Assembly: GCF_945859685.1 (NCBI RefSeq)
Contig: NC_079148.1
Coordinates: 46,573,946 to 46,637,945 of the forward strand
DNA: 64,000 nucleotides
From: Eupeodes corollae
Taxonomy: Eukaryota; Arthropoda; Insecta; Diptera; Syrphidae
Direction: 5' to 3'
Below the pieces are notes generated by a model. It saw nothing but the letters and a program-made list of their open reading frames with translations, was not told the DNA's origin and made no database searches. The position numbers were made by a program, and so were the translations under genes. Positions 12,161-23,009 of this stretch are shown here, piece by piece (the stretch's first letter is position 1; every line of letters starts with the position of its first letter).

Positions 12161-12583
12161 TTGAGCCACAGCCGAACACCATTCACCACCGAAAACAAAA
12201 CAAGAATTACTTTTTCAAGTTAAGTACCAGCGATTATTTTATTCGTTGCGAGTGTGGATAATGTCCAACGCGAATAAAGTTTGACAGTTCGTATCAACTA
12301 CAATTTTTTTCGCGACGAGTAAATTTGTTTTCTTAAATTCATTAATATATGATATTTAAAAGTAAAAATATGCATCATAAATCAAATAGAAACTAAATTG
12401 CTATCGTTTTGTTATGAATTTGTGTGAAAATATGTCTTCAAACGTATATAAACTCACAACAGCAGTGATCTCTCTTCTATCTTAAAATGTTGTAGATTTT
12501 TACTTGTCAAATTTCAAAAGTGACAGATACCTAAATATGATTCTATTCGAATTGCAACTTGCAACAAATCTAACAATCAATTT

Positions 12584-13667
12584 TTAACTTCCCATAGGAA
12601 GTTATTGTAATGGGTCCGATTTGTCAAATTGAAAATTTTGACATTTCTCGACGTTCCAAGGTTCCCTAGAGTCGAAATAAAAAATTTTTTAGAAAGATGT
12701 CTGTGCGTGCGTGTGTAAGTACGTTCGTACGTTCGCGACGTTTTTTTCGTCTTCTATAGCTCAAGAACCAGAAGAGATATCGACTTCAAATAAATTTTGT
12801 TGTACAAATAAAAAGACAAAAAGATTCAGAAAGGGCTCTCAAGAAAATTGTGTGGGTGGTTTTTTTACCATAGCAGTTTGAAAAAAGGTGAAAATTTTGG
12901 TTAACCCTAAATATCTTACGAACCAAAAATAATAGAGACTTGAATTAAATTTTATATAATATATTGTAACGTGATATCGAAGAAGTATATTTATTGAAAA
13001 AAATCCATTTAACGGTTTTTTTTTATAAATCAAAATAACTGAAACAAAAAAAATTTTCACCTCCAAAATTTTACGACTACAATATGATTTCATCTCCAGA
13101 ACAATTTTGTGCACCGAAGAATAATGTTTTTGACATCTGATAAAATTTTGAGAAAAATCGAATTGACAGTTTTTTTTATAAAAAATAAAAATCTAAAAAA
13201 AACATTACTCAAAGTTGGTAAAAATTGAATATCGATTCAAATATCTTTTCAAAAACTTGAAACGTAGGCTTTAAACTTATTTTATCTTATAAGAAATAAT
13301 GTTTTTTATCAATCTTCAAAAAGTTGAGAAAAATCGAATTGACAGTTTTTTTTACAAAAAATAAAAAAATTAAAAAAAAAAGTTGGTAAAAATTTATTTT
13401 CGAATCAAATATCTTTTCAAAAATTAAAAATATTGGCTTCAAACTCATTTTATTTCACAGAAAATACTGTTTTTGATATTCAGTATTTTTTATATAAAAA
13501 TCCAACAGTCCGTTTTTTCATACAAAAAAAAATCTACAAAAAATAGTACGCAAATTTGGTACAAATTGATACGAGTACATATAGACAAACTTTTAAGCCA
13601 GACAAATCGACAGACGGGATGGGAAGTTATCAGTGTGGGTCGCATCCCAGCCTCTTTTTTTTTTTAA
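12584..13667 (+). repeat. Helentron/DINE-like repeat, copy A
   Basis: A dispersed repeat starts with the palindrome AACTTCCCATAGGAAGTT (12588-12605) and a conserved leader (TAATGGGTCCGATTTGTCAA onward). It continues into a poly(A/T)-rich interior built of imperfect monomers of about 170-180 bp, marked by GACAGTTTTTTTT and GTTGGTAAAAATTGA. It ends with a stem-loop, CGGGATG paired with CATCCC, followed by CAGCCTC and a T-run. A short 5' palindrome, internal tandem units and a 3' hairpin in a T-rich site are features of non-autonomous Helitron-like (Helentron/DINE-1) elements; the class assignment is inference. Homologous copies are at 23.0, 44.7, 57.9 and 61.0 kb. Confidence 0.8.
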
Positions 13668-14028
13668 AGAATCAGCATGGTTATTTTAGAATATTGGTAG
13701 AATTTTAAAGGCAGTTCTTTTTCAATAAACTACGAGTAGATGTAAAATTGTTCTTGTTTCCTAACTTTTTTTTCAAAGGCGGAGGTATGATACTAACTAT
13801 CTATCAAGATTATGAACAAGAAACAGCAGTCCCTATCGCTGGCTGAACACAATTGTGAAGCTGAAGATTGTGGTATTGTAGTACGAAAACAAACACAAAG
13901 CGCTTTTGATTTCATGCTGCGCAAATTTTTGATTAAGTTCAAAACTTGCTTCGAAATGAGCGTTTTTAATGACAGCTTCTGCTTCAATCGTTTTTTAAGC
14001 TTCAATTATTATTAAATTATATTATTTA

Positions 14029-14260
14029 ATGTGTCGCTTTGAATTTAGATTAACTATAAAGATAAGTGTTTGTTGTTGCTCAAATAAATTCCACCCGAGA
14101 GGACCAATCTGGGCGTATGTTAGTATAATAACGCACCGATCATGGAGGAGACGTAAGATAATGCGCTTACCAAAAGTTTCCTTTAGTAAATCGTTTGTTT
14201 CGGGGGCTGTATGGCATGTTAGCTCCATCTTGTAGGAATACATTTTCACAATTTATGAAT
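14029..14260 (-). pseudogene. Mariner-type transposase fragment with +1 frameshift
   Basis: On the minus strand, FLQDGA (about 14226-14243) is read in one frame and TCHTAPETNDLLKETFGKRI (about 14155-14214) in another. The two join if one extra base is removed, so the catalytic QDG motif and the HTA block of a mariner-type transposase are both present but separated by a 1-nt insertion. The sequence past GKRII diverges. The open frames on both strands here (14022-14249) come from this fragment. Confidence 0.65.
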
Positions 14261-14397
14261 GTTGTTCAGGAGAAAATTCATTCAGTATAAATTGGCAAAC
14301 ATAAAGTTGCAGCTGTCAAAAAGATCAACCCTGAAAAAAGTATTGCCAGATTCAAAACCACCCTTAAGAAAAAATCATTCGTTAAGGGCCAGTTATA

Positions 14398-15688
14398 AAG
14401 GGTGATTTTTTTGAGGTTAGGATTTTCATGCATTAGTATTTGACAGATCACGCAGGATTTTAGACATGGTGTTAAAGAGAAAGATGCTCAGTATGCTTTG
14501 ACATTTCATCATGAATAGACTTACTAACGAGCAACGCTTGCAAATCATTGAATTTTATTACCAAAATCAGTGTTCGGTTCGAAATGTGTTTCGCGCTTTA
14601 CGTCCGATTTATGGTCTACATAATCGATCAAGTGAGCAAACAATTAATGCGATTATGACCAAGTTTCGCACTCAGTTTACTTTATTGGACATTAAACCAA
14701 CCACACGAATGCGTACAGTGCGTACAGAAGAGAATATTGCGTCTGTTTCTGAGAGTGTTGCTGAAGACCGTGAAATGTCGATTCGTCGCCGTTCGCAGCA
14801 ATTGGGTTTGTGTTATTCGACCACATGGAAGATTTTACGCAAAGATCTTATTGTAAAACCGTATAAAATACAGCTCGTGCAAGAACTGAAGCCGAACGAT
14901 CTGCCACAACGTCGAATTTTCAGTGAATGGGCCCTAGAAAAGTTGGCATAAAATCCGCTTTTTTATCGACAAATTTTGTTCAGCGATGAGGCTTATTTCT
15001 GGTTGAATGCCTACGTAAATAAGCAAAATTGCCGCATTTGGAGTGAAGAGCAACCAGAAGCCGTTCAAGAACTGCCTATGCATCCCGGAAAATGCACTGT
15101 TTGGTGTGGTTTGTACGCTGGTGGAATAATTGGACCGTATTTTTTCAAAGATGCTGTTGGACGCAACGTTACGGTGAATGGCGATCGCTATCATTCAATG
15201 CTAACAAACTTTTTGTTGCCAAAAATGGAAGAACTGAACTTGGTTGACATGTGGCGCTATATGCCACACAGCTCGCGATTCTATGTCCATTTTGAGGGAA
15301 AACTTCGGAGAACAATTCATCTCAAGGAATGGACCGGTAAGTTGGCCACCAAGATCATGCGATTTGACGCCTTTAGACTATTTTTTGTGGGGCTACGTCA
15401 AGTCTAAAGTCTACACAAATAAGCCAGCAACTATTCCAGCTTTGGAAGACAACATTTTCGAAGAAATTCGGGCTATTCCACCCGAAATGCTCGAAAAAGT
15501 TACCCAAAATTGGACTTTCCGAATGGACCACCTAAGACGCAGCCGCGGTCAACATTTAAATAAAATTATCTTCAAAAAGCAAATGTCATGGACCAATCTA
15601 ACGTTTCAAATAAAGAATCGATGAGATTTTGCAAATTGTATGCGTTTTTTTTTTTTAAAAGTTCTCAAGCTCTTAAAAAATCACCGTT
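14398..15688 (+). mobile_element. Tc1/mariner-superfamily transposon with TA duplication
   Basis: The ends AAGGGTGATTTTTTTGAGGT (14398) and, reverse-complemented, AACGGTGATTTTTTAAGAGC (from 15688) form short terminal inverted repeats, flanked by TA at 14396-14397 and 15689-15690. The length of about 1.29 kb is normal for the superfamily. One transposase gene fills the interior and is broken (separate entry). Confidence 0.9.
14511..15624 (+). pseudogene. Mariner-type transposase, inactivated
   Basis: The frame opens with MNRLTNEQRLQIIEFY and an N-terminal helix-turn-helix DNA-binding region (LGLCYSTTWKILRKDL at about 14802). It carries the first catalytic Asp in LFSDEAYFW (about 14970-14996) and the third in CDLTPLDYFLWGYVK (about 15360-15404). 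A TAA at 14949-14951 interrupts the first frame, and the original frame resumes after it. At about 15249-15262 a small deletion removes the residues carrying the second catalytic Asp and shifts the frame, which then continues as GAICHTARDSMSIL to the end at 15624. Loss of the central Asp means the enzyme is dead whatever happens at the other lesions. The family within Tc1/mariner was not settled. Confidence 0.92.
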
Positions 15689-15925
15689 TAGCTATCATTG
15701 TCTTTAATCATTGATAATTTTGTTTCGAAATCAAATCTGTTGTGTTTGGTGTGGAAATGAATCTATCTATCCAGAAATTTTCTTTAAGTTCATTTTTAAT
15801 TTTTCAATGATGAAATTGTTTTTAATAAAAAGTTGATAGTTGATTTCACATTTCGGAACATAATCGTTCCACTAAGAGTGTTCCATTTCCTTTATCCCCC
15901 ATCTTGCAGTTTTAATTTCAAAATT

Positions 15926-16552
15926 AAGGGGCCGGCTATAGCTATTAGTAAAATTCATCAGTAAAATTTAAAACATGATTAATATGAAATGTTTTACTGA
16001 TGAGCGTTTATAGCAATCAGTTAATTTACGTTTATGTTGATTTTTTTTCGATCATAACATCGAACTTCGTGCCTCGGACAATTTTTTTACTGTTGTTTTC
16101 ATCAGTAATATTTTTAATGATGTGATCGGAACAGTACAAAATTGGAACAGGAACAGTAGGGCGCCAGTTTGGTTTTCATCATTGAAAACAAACATTGGAA
16201 TTTTGTTCACAGGTCGCTTATAACTATCATTAAAAATGTCCTGATGGAAATCCACCGAAAAATGTTTACTGACATATATCTGTCATTGGGGTTGTGTGAA
16301 ATTGGAACACAAATGAGTGGAACGATTCGTTACACTTTTGAACATAAAAGTATCAGCTGTTCAGAAAAATGAATTTCCGTTCGGAAACAGAAAAACAAAT
16401 GTGCAGCTACACTTTTTTTTCCAAAAAAATTCTTTGTGTGATTTCCGATCGATCAGTATATAATTTTCATTTCTAATCAAAGGGAAACATCGTCAAATAT
16501 CGATTCAAAAATGTTCCCGGATCGACTTCAATGATAGCTATAACTGGCACCT
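15926..16552. mobile_element. MITE of the GCTATAACTGG family, second copy
   Basis: The left end is AAGGGGCCGGCTATAGCTAT at 15926. The right end is GATAGCTATAACTGGCACCT at 16533-16552, which reverse-complements to a matching terminus. The interior shares the blocks CATTGGAATTTTGT, TGGAACGATTCG, GAACATAAAAGTATCAGCTG and TTTGTGTGATTTCCGA with copies at 29.0 and 50.9 kb. Non-coding. Confidence 0.75.
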
Positions 16553-17107
16553 AGTTGCTACTTGCAATCAGGAAATATTCATCCAATGACAGAAATTTTC
16601 AATGAAAGCTATAACCAACATACAAAAATTCCATTGATTGGTTTCAATGTTGTAAACTAATCATAGCTATTTATAAAATAATTCTTTTTTTTTTAAAATC
16701 GCCTTCCATATACTTTAAGCGATTGGTCATCTCATAGGAATTACATGATTCATTATTTAAAGTCCTTGAATTGATACTTTTCCAGATAATATAAAAACAA
16801 AAAAACACAATTGAACCTTATAAAGTATGTTCCATAGATCTTCATTTCAAAAAGACACGATTTCTATTTTATTTAATTACACGTATCGTATAGATATATA
16901 TTGTGTTTTTAAGAGAACATATTTCATAAAGTTGATGTCAATAAATAAAGAAAAAAGGACCTTCACCTGACCTGCCTTTTCCTAGAAAAACCTACGGCCA
17001 AAAAAAAAAAATTACAAAATTGTATTATTATATAGTTTTTCTTCAACAGTTAATGTAATACCTGCCTACTATACCGTTTTGATTAAAATTTATTTTCTTT
17101 TCTCTAG

Positions 17108-17281
17108 GGTGACATATTTGCCGGACTGAACGATGGGATTCTAAGCAGAGCAGAAGCATTAGCAGCTGTCGATATCCAAAAACACCAGAACACACATGCC
17201 CATTCGCAAATGCCCTCACAGATAAAACACGACGTCATGTACCACCATAGCATGAGTGGCCCCCCTCAAAGACCATTACAG
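17108..17281 (+). CDS. acj6: acj6 coding exon with POU-IV box
   Basis: This 174-nt exon, 58 codons in phase 0, lies between the acceptor tctctAG (17106-17107) and the donor GTGATT (from 17282). Its first residues, GDIFAGLNDGILSRAEALAA followed by VDIQKH, are the POU-IV box, the short N-terminal motif that defines the Brn3/Unc-86/Acj6 class. The exon goes on with MPSQIKHDVMYHH and ends GPPQRPLQ. The Drosophila protein, as I recall it, has a few extra residues (ENPFSRQ) between this exon and the next. No microexon encoding them was found in the following 18-kb intron by eye. Confidence 0.96.
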
Positions 17282-19774
17282 GTGATTTAGTTGTTATGTC
17301 TATTTGTTTTTTCTATTTTTTTTTGGTTAAACCACTCAACCAATTTGATACACACGAGTCGATAATTCGATCAGACCCAATTTTTTTGGTTAATAATTTT
17401 ATTAGTTTCACGCACAACATACCGTACATAGTTTACAAATGCATATATCCGGTATTACCTAATCAGAGACACGATTTTTGGACGTACGCACATCGCGCCG
17501 ATGACAGTCACGTGCCTTTACTCGAGGGGCAAGGCAGTAGACAGTAGACATCCACCAAAAGCGGCCAACCCTTGGTCCTATGTTACAACAACGCAAGTTG
17601 ATAAAAATAAACCTCTACTTCAATTTAAATATATGTACACAACACACACAGGTACTTGAGCCGTCAAGGGCGTTTGGCGTTTGGCGTTTGCATTGTCTTG
17701 AACTTCATGCAACTTAGATTAGATCAATTTGAGTCACACTTGTTCTTCTTTCCGAACAATATTGTCGAAATTTACCTACCTATAACTGAAAAATTGCAGA
17801 TTTTATAATTATGGTTGCCATCTGTTAGAAAATAAGTGTCAAAATCTATAAGGAAAATAAACGTTTTTGGACCTTATGTGTTTTACATTTTACGTGAATA
17901 CTGAAAGCCAAAAATGTAGATTATCCTGGATAAATCTGACTTAGCCTTTAAAGAAATATTTTTGTGATCACCTCTCTCACTCATTTGGAAATGGCATTAA
18001 AGCATTCTTATTAATGTTTAGGAAAACTTTTAAATCAATGCTCGCTTAAATTCAAATCGAAAATCAGCTGTTCTATCAGATAGCCATATTCATGCATATT
18101 CCAAAAATACTTGTTAAGCTTTTGATTTTTTTTTAACCAACACCTCTATAGACCGTATACGTCACTTAAAATAGTTTATGAACTTAATTAGGGTGATGGA
18201 TATAAACAAATGCCCTTATGTGGTCAGAGCGATGCCGAAATATTTGAGGAAACCGGCTGCGGTGGTTCGGGTTGTATTGAATTTAAAAGTCAGCGATATT
18301 TTTGACACTATAGACCAACCGCAGCAGAACACATTTTTTGCACTAAACTTTAAAGAGTTACTTACAAAGAATCTTCGAATTTCTGTCGAAAATGTTTATA
18401 ATTTGCCGACGTTGTTCGTTCATGTACTTTACTATGATTAAAATGTTGAGTTTACTGACCAAATTGACAATTCCAGTTAATTGATTAGTGCAAGGGCGTG
18501 TTTACAAATTGAATTCAAAGCTTTCACGTCCCTAATAAATAACCCGATATATTTTCTCCTACACATCTGAGATTGAACGCAGCCAATGGCGATTCTTCAT
18601 ATGATGTGAGATTTCTCACATATTGTCAAACAAATGTCAGTATCAACAAAGTGAATACATTGAAGTTAATGGTGAAAAAGGAGATTAAACAACTACTTAT
18701 AGATAGGTCTGTTTTCTTAAAAAAAATCTCAAACCACAAGCTAACATTATCGTTATCTTCGTCCTTTGTCAATCTTAATTTTCCAACTGTCATTTTCAAA
18801 TTGACATTTCATTTGAACTTTAAGTTTCAAATTGACAGAAAGAAAGCAAACTTCGTAGAACTTTTTCAATTCTCCCATCATCAAAGCGGTAACCATAACT
18901 ATCGTCCGGTGTGTCGTCGAGTGGTATGGTGGTTTTTCGGCTCATTTGGAAATTAACAGCAAAGCAATACACTTACGAAGGTATGGAGGTACAATGTACG
19001 ACAAATTCAAATTGCTCATCGCCCTTATTCTTCCATTAAACATTAAAAATAAAAGTTGGTTAAAAAGAAGCAGAGGGAACAAACACAGAACTTAAGTGGC
19101 TGTAATAAAGGCAGCGCTATGTTAAAGTAGGTATAGATATAGTATGGTAAACTACCCCTCGTCATTTATATACCGTCATTGTCGTCCTCGTCGTCATGAG
19201 AAACTTCAATGCAAAAAAGGACGACTGTCACATGCGGCAAGAGTACCTATAGACATTTCTGAAGTGTGTTTTAGCAATGGGAAATTGTTTAATTGTTTCC
19301 ATTTGTACTAACAAGAAAACAACACTTAGGGCTGTTTTTTTGTCTTCTTTTTTCATCACAACAAGAGGGTTATAAGAGGTAGGAAAATGAATATAAAAAT
19401 AGGAAAATGGTCTACACGCTGCACACACAATAACGACTTATTTTCAATTAGCAAACGTTCATCGACACGTGAACGTGATTCATGTGATGGGTAACAAGTG
19501 TAAAATGTGTTTGAGCTGAGCACATGGGACTTTACAATTCTCCCTGAACTGGTGCCTTTTCTTTGAATCTTTTAAATAAAAGGATTAAATAACACAAAGG
19601 TAACTGGCAAAAGATTATCTTTGTGTTGTATAACCTTGCCCAGGTTTCCTAATTTGTATAAATGCCCAACGTCAAATGATTTTCATAAAAGGAGAGAAGT
19701 TTTGGGAAATCACTAAGATTATATATCAATCGATATAAACATATGGCTCTGATCTCCTGTATACAAATTTAATT

Positions 19775-20064
19775 AGGTGGAGCACAAGGGTCTGTTGAGA
19801 ACTATGTCCTAGTGACTTACAACACTTAACAATTCCTGTGTGCGAGTAATGTTGTCAGGGATGGAGGGAACCTACAGTTTTAAGTCGAATTCGAACGGCT
19901 AATTTGAAAAAAGCACTTTTCATGACAAAAATTACTCTTAAAGAATTTGTCAATTCCTCGCGAGAGGCAGTACCCGTGAAAAAAAAATTTTCGATGGCAA
20001 AGACAGAATTTGAAAGCAGGACCTCTTGCAAAACAGTCCTGCGCACTTACTTTTACGCCACTTT
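19775..20064 (-). repeat. SINE copy 4 (full length, minus strand)
   Basis: The minus-strand copy includes a degenerate tRNA-like head (about 19990-20064, GTAAGTGCGCAGGACTG) and the whole body to the GTTG/CACC end at 19775. It shares the block order of copy 5 but has lost the B-box consensus by substitution. The two opposing open frames here are by-products. Confidence 0.85.
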
Positions 20065-20934
20065 CTCCTGCATGAAAGTTGCAAATATTCCATTAAATTT
20101 TGAGTGAAGTCTTAACCAGGAATGCAATACCTTCTTTAAGGTCAGGAGTTAATTGTAGTACATTGGCAAACTAGGTATTTATTCAACATAGTAAGTGTAC
20201 GTGTTGTGTAAAATTTGTAGTTTACACAAAAGTTTGCTTTCGCTTAACGTCAAATAATAATTATCAAAAATTGTTCCTTACGTTCGCAAAAATTATTTCG
20301 TCTTTAAAAATAAACTAGTACAAAATGTTAAAAACAAAAAACAAAAATAAAATCCTTCCATTGCATTGATTTACTTATTTAGAACTATTCAGAAAAATGA
20401 TGGTTTGTGTATTTTCTTTAACAAAAATTTAATTTTAGTAATTAAAAGTCACAATGGCTTTTAATTAAGACCACCAGAAAAATTTGGTTAATTTATATTT
20501 TAAACCAAATTGCGTTCATAATTTCCTTATTATATTAAACGTGGCCACAAAGAGAAAAGTCGAAAGGTTTTAGTTCACGAGATCTCTGTGTTGACCATCA
20601 AATACTTGAAAACAACACGGTAACGAAACTTTTCTTTCAAAAATGCGGTTCTTTCGTTTTGTTGAAAATAAATGTCGTCTTCATCAATGTATTTCAATTC
20701 AAGTAAAGTTCAATCACACCGCAGCATAAGGCCAAAAACGACATCAAAACATGTTTACGATAGTGATGCTTTTCAACAATCATTCTTCGAACAGTTCTTG
20801 TAATTAACGTAGCCTTCAAGAAACGTTCAAGAAAAGTTCCTTAAATCAGGTCATTTATGTAAAAATTCGTCAATATGCGTCAACCAAAAAGGGACATTTA
20901 CTTGAAGGAGGTAATTAAATAGGAATACGACCCA

Positions 20935-21540
20935 CAATTGTTATTTTGTTAATACAAAATTACGTAATCAATTTGGAAACCGGCTCACCGAAAATACTAC
21001 CGCACACCCTGGAACCTCACGCTGATTTTATATTAGAAAAAAACATACTCTCAGATTTTCGACTGTCAACAATATTGATATTGTGTCAGAGAAGAAATCA
21101 TGACGGATGGTTGGTGAAATGGCAGAACTACGTTACGAACGGAGTAAATCTTCAATGGAATTTTCAAAAACGTGGAACAACATAAAAAAAGATCCTCACG
21201 ACATTATTCAATTAAAAAAGATGAAGCTCAACACGTGAATATGAAAGTAGAATTATATATTCTGCAACCTCAATATTTAGTCTAAACATTACTTTCGTGA
21301 CGATTTAAGCTTTAAGAAAATCTAGCTCCTATTCAAAACAAGATATGAGCTACTCGACTTAAATGACATTATAACCAACGATAACTTTAAGCAATTCTGC
21401 ACTCTCTGTCATACGTACGCGAGACATGGCGTATTTCAATTTATCAGCAGTTTCAAAACACCAAAGACTTTCACATCTCAGGAAAAAAAACACTTACAAT
21501 GGCTGCAACCATCGATATCTTGAATAAAACAAACTAGAAA
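20935..21540 (+). mobile_element. Non-LTR retrotransposon remnant (LINE family 1, copy b)
   Basis: The frame at 20946-21185 reads NLETGSPKILPHTLEPHADF and later WLVKWQNYVTNGVNLQWNFQ. This matches block by block the LETGLPALFSHTLKLHFDF and WIGEWRQWATKCGIELNFQ region of the copy at 4.4 kb. Downstream, in shifted frames, FRDDLSFKKI, LLFKTRYELLDLND and FCTLCHT correspond to the CTLC zinc-knuckle region of the other copies. Heavily decayed. Confidence 0.78.
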
Positions 21541-21586
21541 TCCTTTTGTTCTTATGTCAAACTTAATTCAAAAATCCAGACACTTT

Positions 21587-21965
21587 AGGTCCGTTTGCGT
21601 ACTTTCTGCATTAAAATTCGTAAAAAGAGAAATTCTGAAGAGTGGGGGTAAAATTATCTCACCAAAAAAAAACTACAACAAAGTAAGCAAACGGGAAAAC
21701 AACAAATTTGTTTTTAAATTTTATAACTGATAATAATTTATTTAAATTTCTATCAAATTTGACACTTTTCACAAATCAGCCCAAAGAAATTTCTTGGACT
21801 AAAATTCGTAGGTTGGGGAAATATTTAATTTTACTCTCCCAAGAGTCGTTAGCGCTCTCTTTTACCAAGAATTACGAAATTTTTGAGTGCGCGAACAAGA
21901 TTTGGTTAAATTTCGTATTTTTTCGTAAAAACTGGAATGTTTTTGGAGGGTACGCGAACGGACCT
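21587..21965. mobile_element. MITE with AGGTCCGTTYGCGTAC terminal repeats
   Basis: The left end, AGGTCCGTTTGCGTACTTTC, and the right end, reverse-complemented AGGTCCGTTCGCGTACCCTC, match over about 20 bases, and TTTTTACGAA-type words recur just inside both ends. It is about 380 bp and non-coding. No convincing target duplication beyond a T-run could be seen. The open frame at 21708-21986 lies inside it and is a chance frame. Confidence 0.72.
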
Positions 21966-22089
21966 TTTATCACTGAGTATTATTAAATTTATACCCATTC
22001 TTAAAATCAAATTGAAAATTAAAAACGAGCGTTGGAATTTCCCAATATCAAATAAGAAACTATTGTTTTAAATTAATTTGAAACACTCA

Positions 22090-22770
22090 TCGATCTGGAA
22101 AGACTTTGAAAGCTACAGAAAGATAAAAAATAGATTCTCTTAGGACTCTCAAAACGTGAAATAGCAATGGGACTTAACAGAAACTAGAAAGTTGTAAGGA
22201 ATCATATTGCTGATCCACAAAGATATGAAAAAAAAACAAAATGGGTACAAGGCAAAAACAAGAACACCATGAGAAAAGCGGTTAATTCAATAAAATCCAA
22301 AGTCAGAATAGCAACGGTTCAAAGGGTAATATAAAAAGTGATACTGCCCAGAGAAGAAAATTAAAAAACAAATCTGTTTTGAGCCAAGTACACAAGTAGC
22401 ATCGGATGAATTTTGCAAGAGAGCATGTTACTTGGAGAAGTGGATGAAAACGCGGGTGTAAGAAAGTTTAACCTTGACGGCCCGTTGGTTACAACTTGTA
22501 TTCCTATGATTTAAGAAAGAATGAGCTTATTTTGGAATGACACCATAGCCGGAATGACATATAACCTACTATGGCACAATTGACTTTTAGTTTTTGTCCA
22601 CAATAATGAACAGGTCATTTCCGAAAATTAAAGGCATTTTTCACCTCTACCTTGGATTTTCTAAAAGAAAACAATGCTCAATTCACACTTCGAGGGTTGT
22701 TAGAAATTGAATTCAATCAGAAGGAGTTCAACTTTTTTCTTGACCCCTATATTTAATACACTTATTAACA
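22090..22770 (+). pseudogene. Tc3-like transposase remnant (Tc1/mariner superfamily)
   Basis: In broken frames the plus strand reads SKREIAMGLNRN followed after a stop by KVVRNHIADPQRY (about 22150-22226), the usual helix-turn-helix signature of Tc3-type transposases. It then reads MRKAVNSIKSKVRIATVQRV (about 22270-22329), and VRKFNLDGP (about 22459-22483), where the Asp of NLDGP is the first catalytic residue. A FLKENNAQFTLRG segment follows near 22660. Multiple stops and small indels show long inactivity. No terminal repeats were located. Confidence 0.72.
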
Positions 22771-23009
22771 TAATTGAAAACGTGCGTCCACTGCCCTTTC
22801 ATAAAGTTTGTGAAGATGGTAGACAATTTGAAGGCAAGAACCTGGTCCAAATTTATTAAATAAAAATAAATGTTTCAATTCCAGAGGTTATATCGTAAAA
22901 TGGCGAACACAGTCATTTCATTACTAATGTAAACATCTTTATTTTTTTCTGACATTTTACATGTGACCTAATCCCATTGACGTACTTTTAACTTAACATA
23001 CGAATTTAG

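Larger units (their letters stand above)
14385..15900. mobile_element. MITE (GCCAGTTATAGCTATCA family) split by a mariner element
   Basis: Bases 14385-14397 read AGGGCCAGTTATA and bases 15689-15700 read TAGCTATCATTG. Joined across the intervening transposon, with one TA removed, they reconstitute the terminal repeat AGGGCCAGTTATAGCTATCA that is also seen at 16533-16552. This MITE end was therefore the target of the mariner insertion. The right end is not clear; 15900 is an estimate that stops before the next MITE end at 15926. Confidence 0.7.
3022..17107 (+). other. acj6 intron of about 14 kb between exons 2887 and 17108
   Basis: This is intronic by position. It contains SINE copies, two LINE remnants, mariner-type remnants, a Helentron-like repeat and MITEs, all listed separately. 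Stretches 8290-10030, 10310-11720 and 12160-12580 show nothing beyond AT-rich sequence and a short ATGT microsatellite at 11071-11093. No host exon was found in it. Confidence 0.75.

Noticed and set aside
18178..18956. Two plus frames (87 and 127 codons) in the 18-kb intron as a nested gene
   Set aside because: No recognisable domain, AT-driven composition, no clear splice or transcription context. Not distinguishable from chance.
21708..21986. 92-codon frame
   Set aside because: It lies almost wholly inside a terminal-inverted-repeat MITE and ends at its right terminus. Chance frame.
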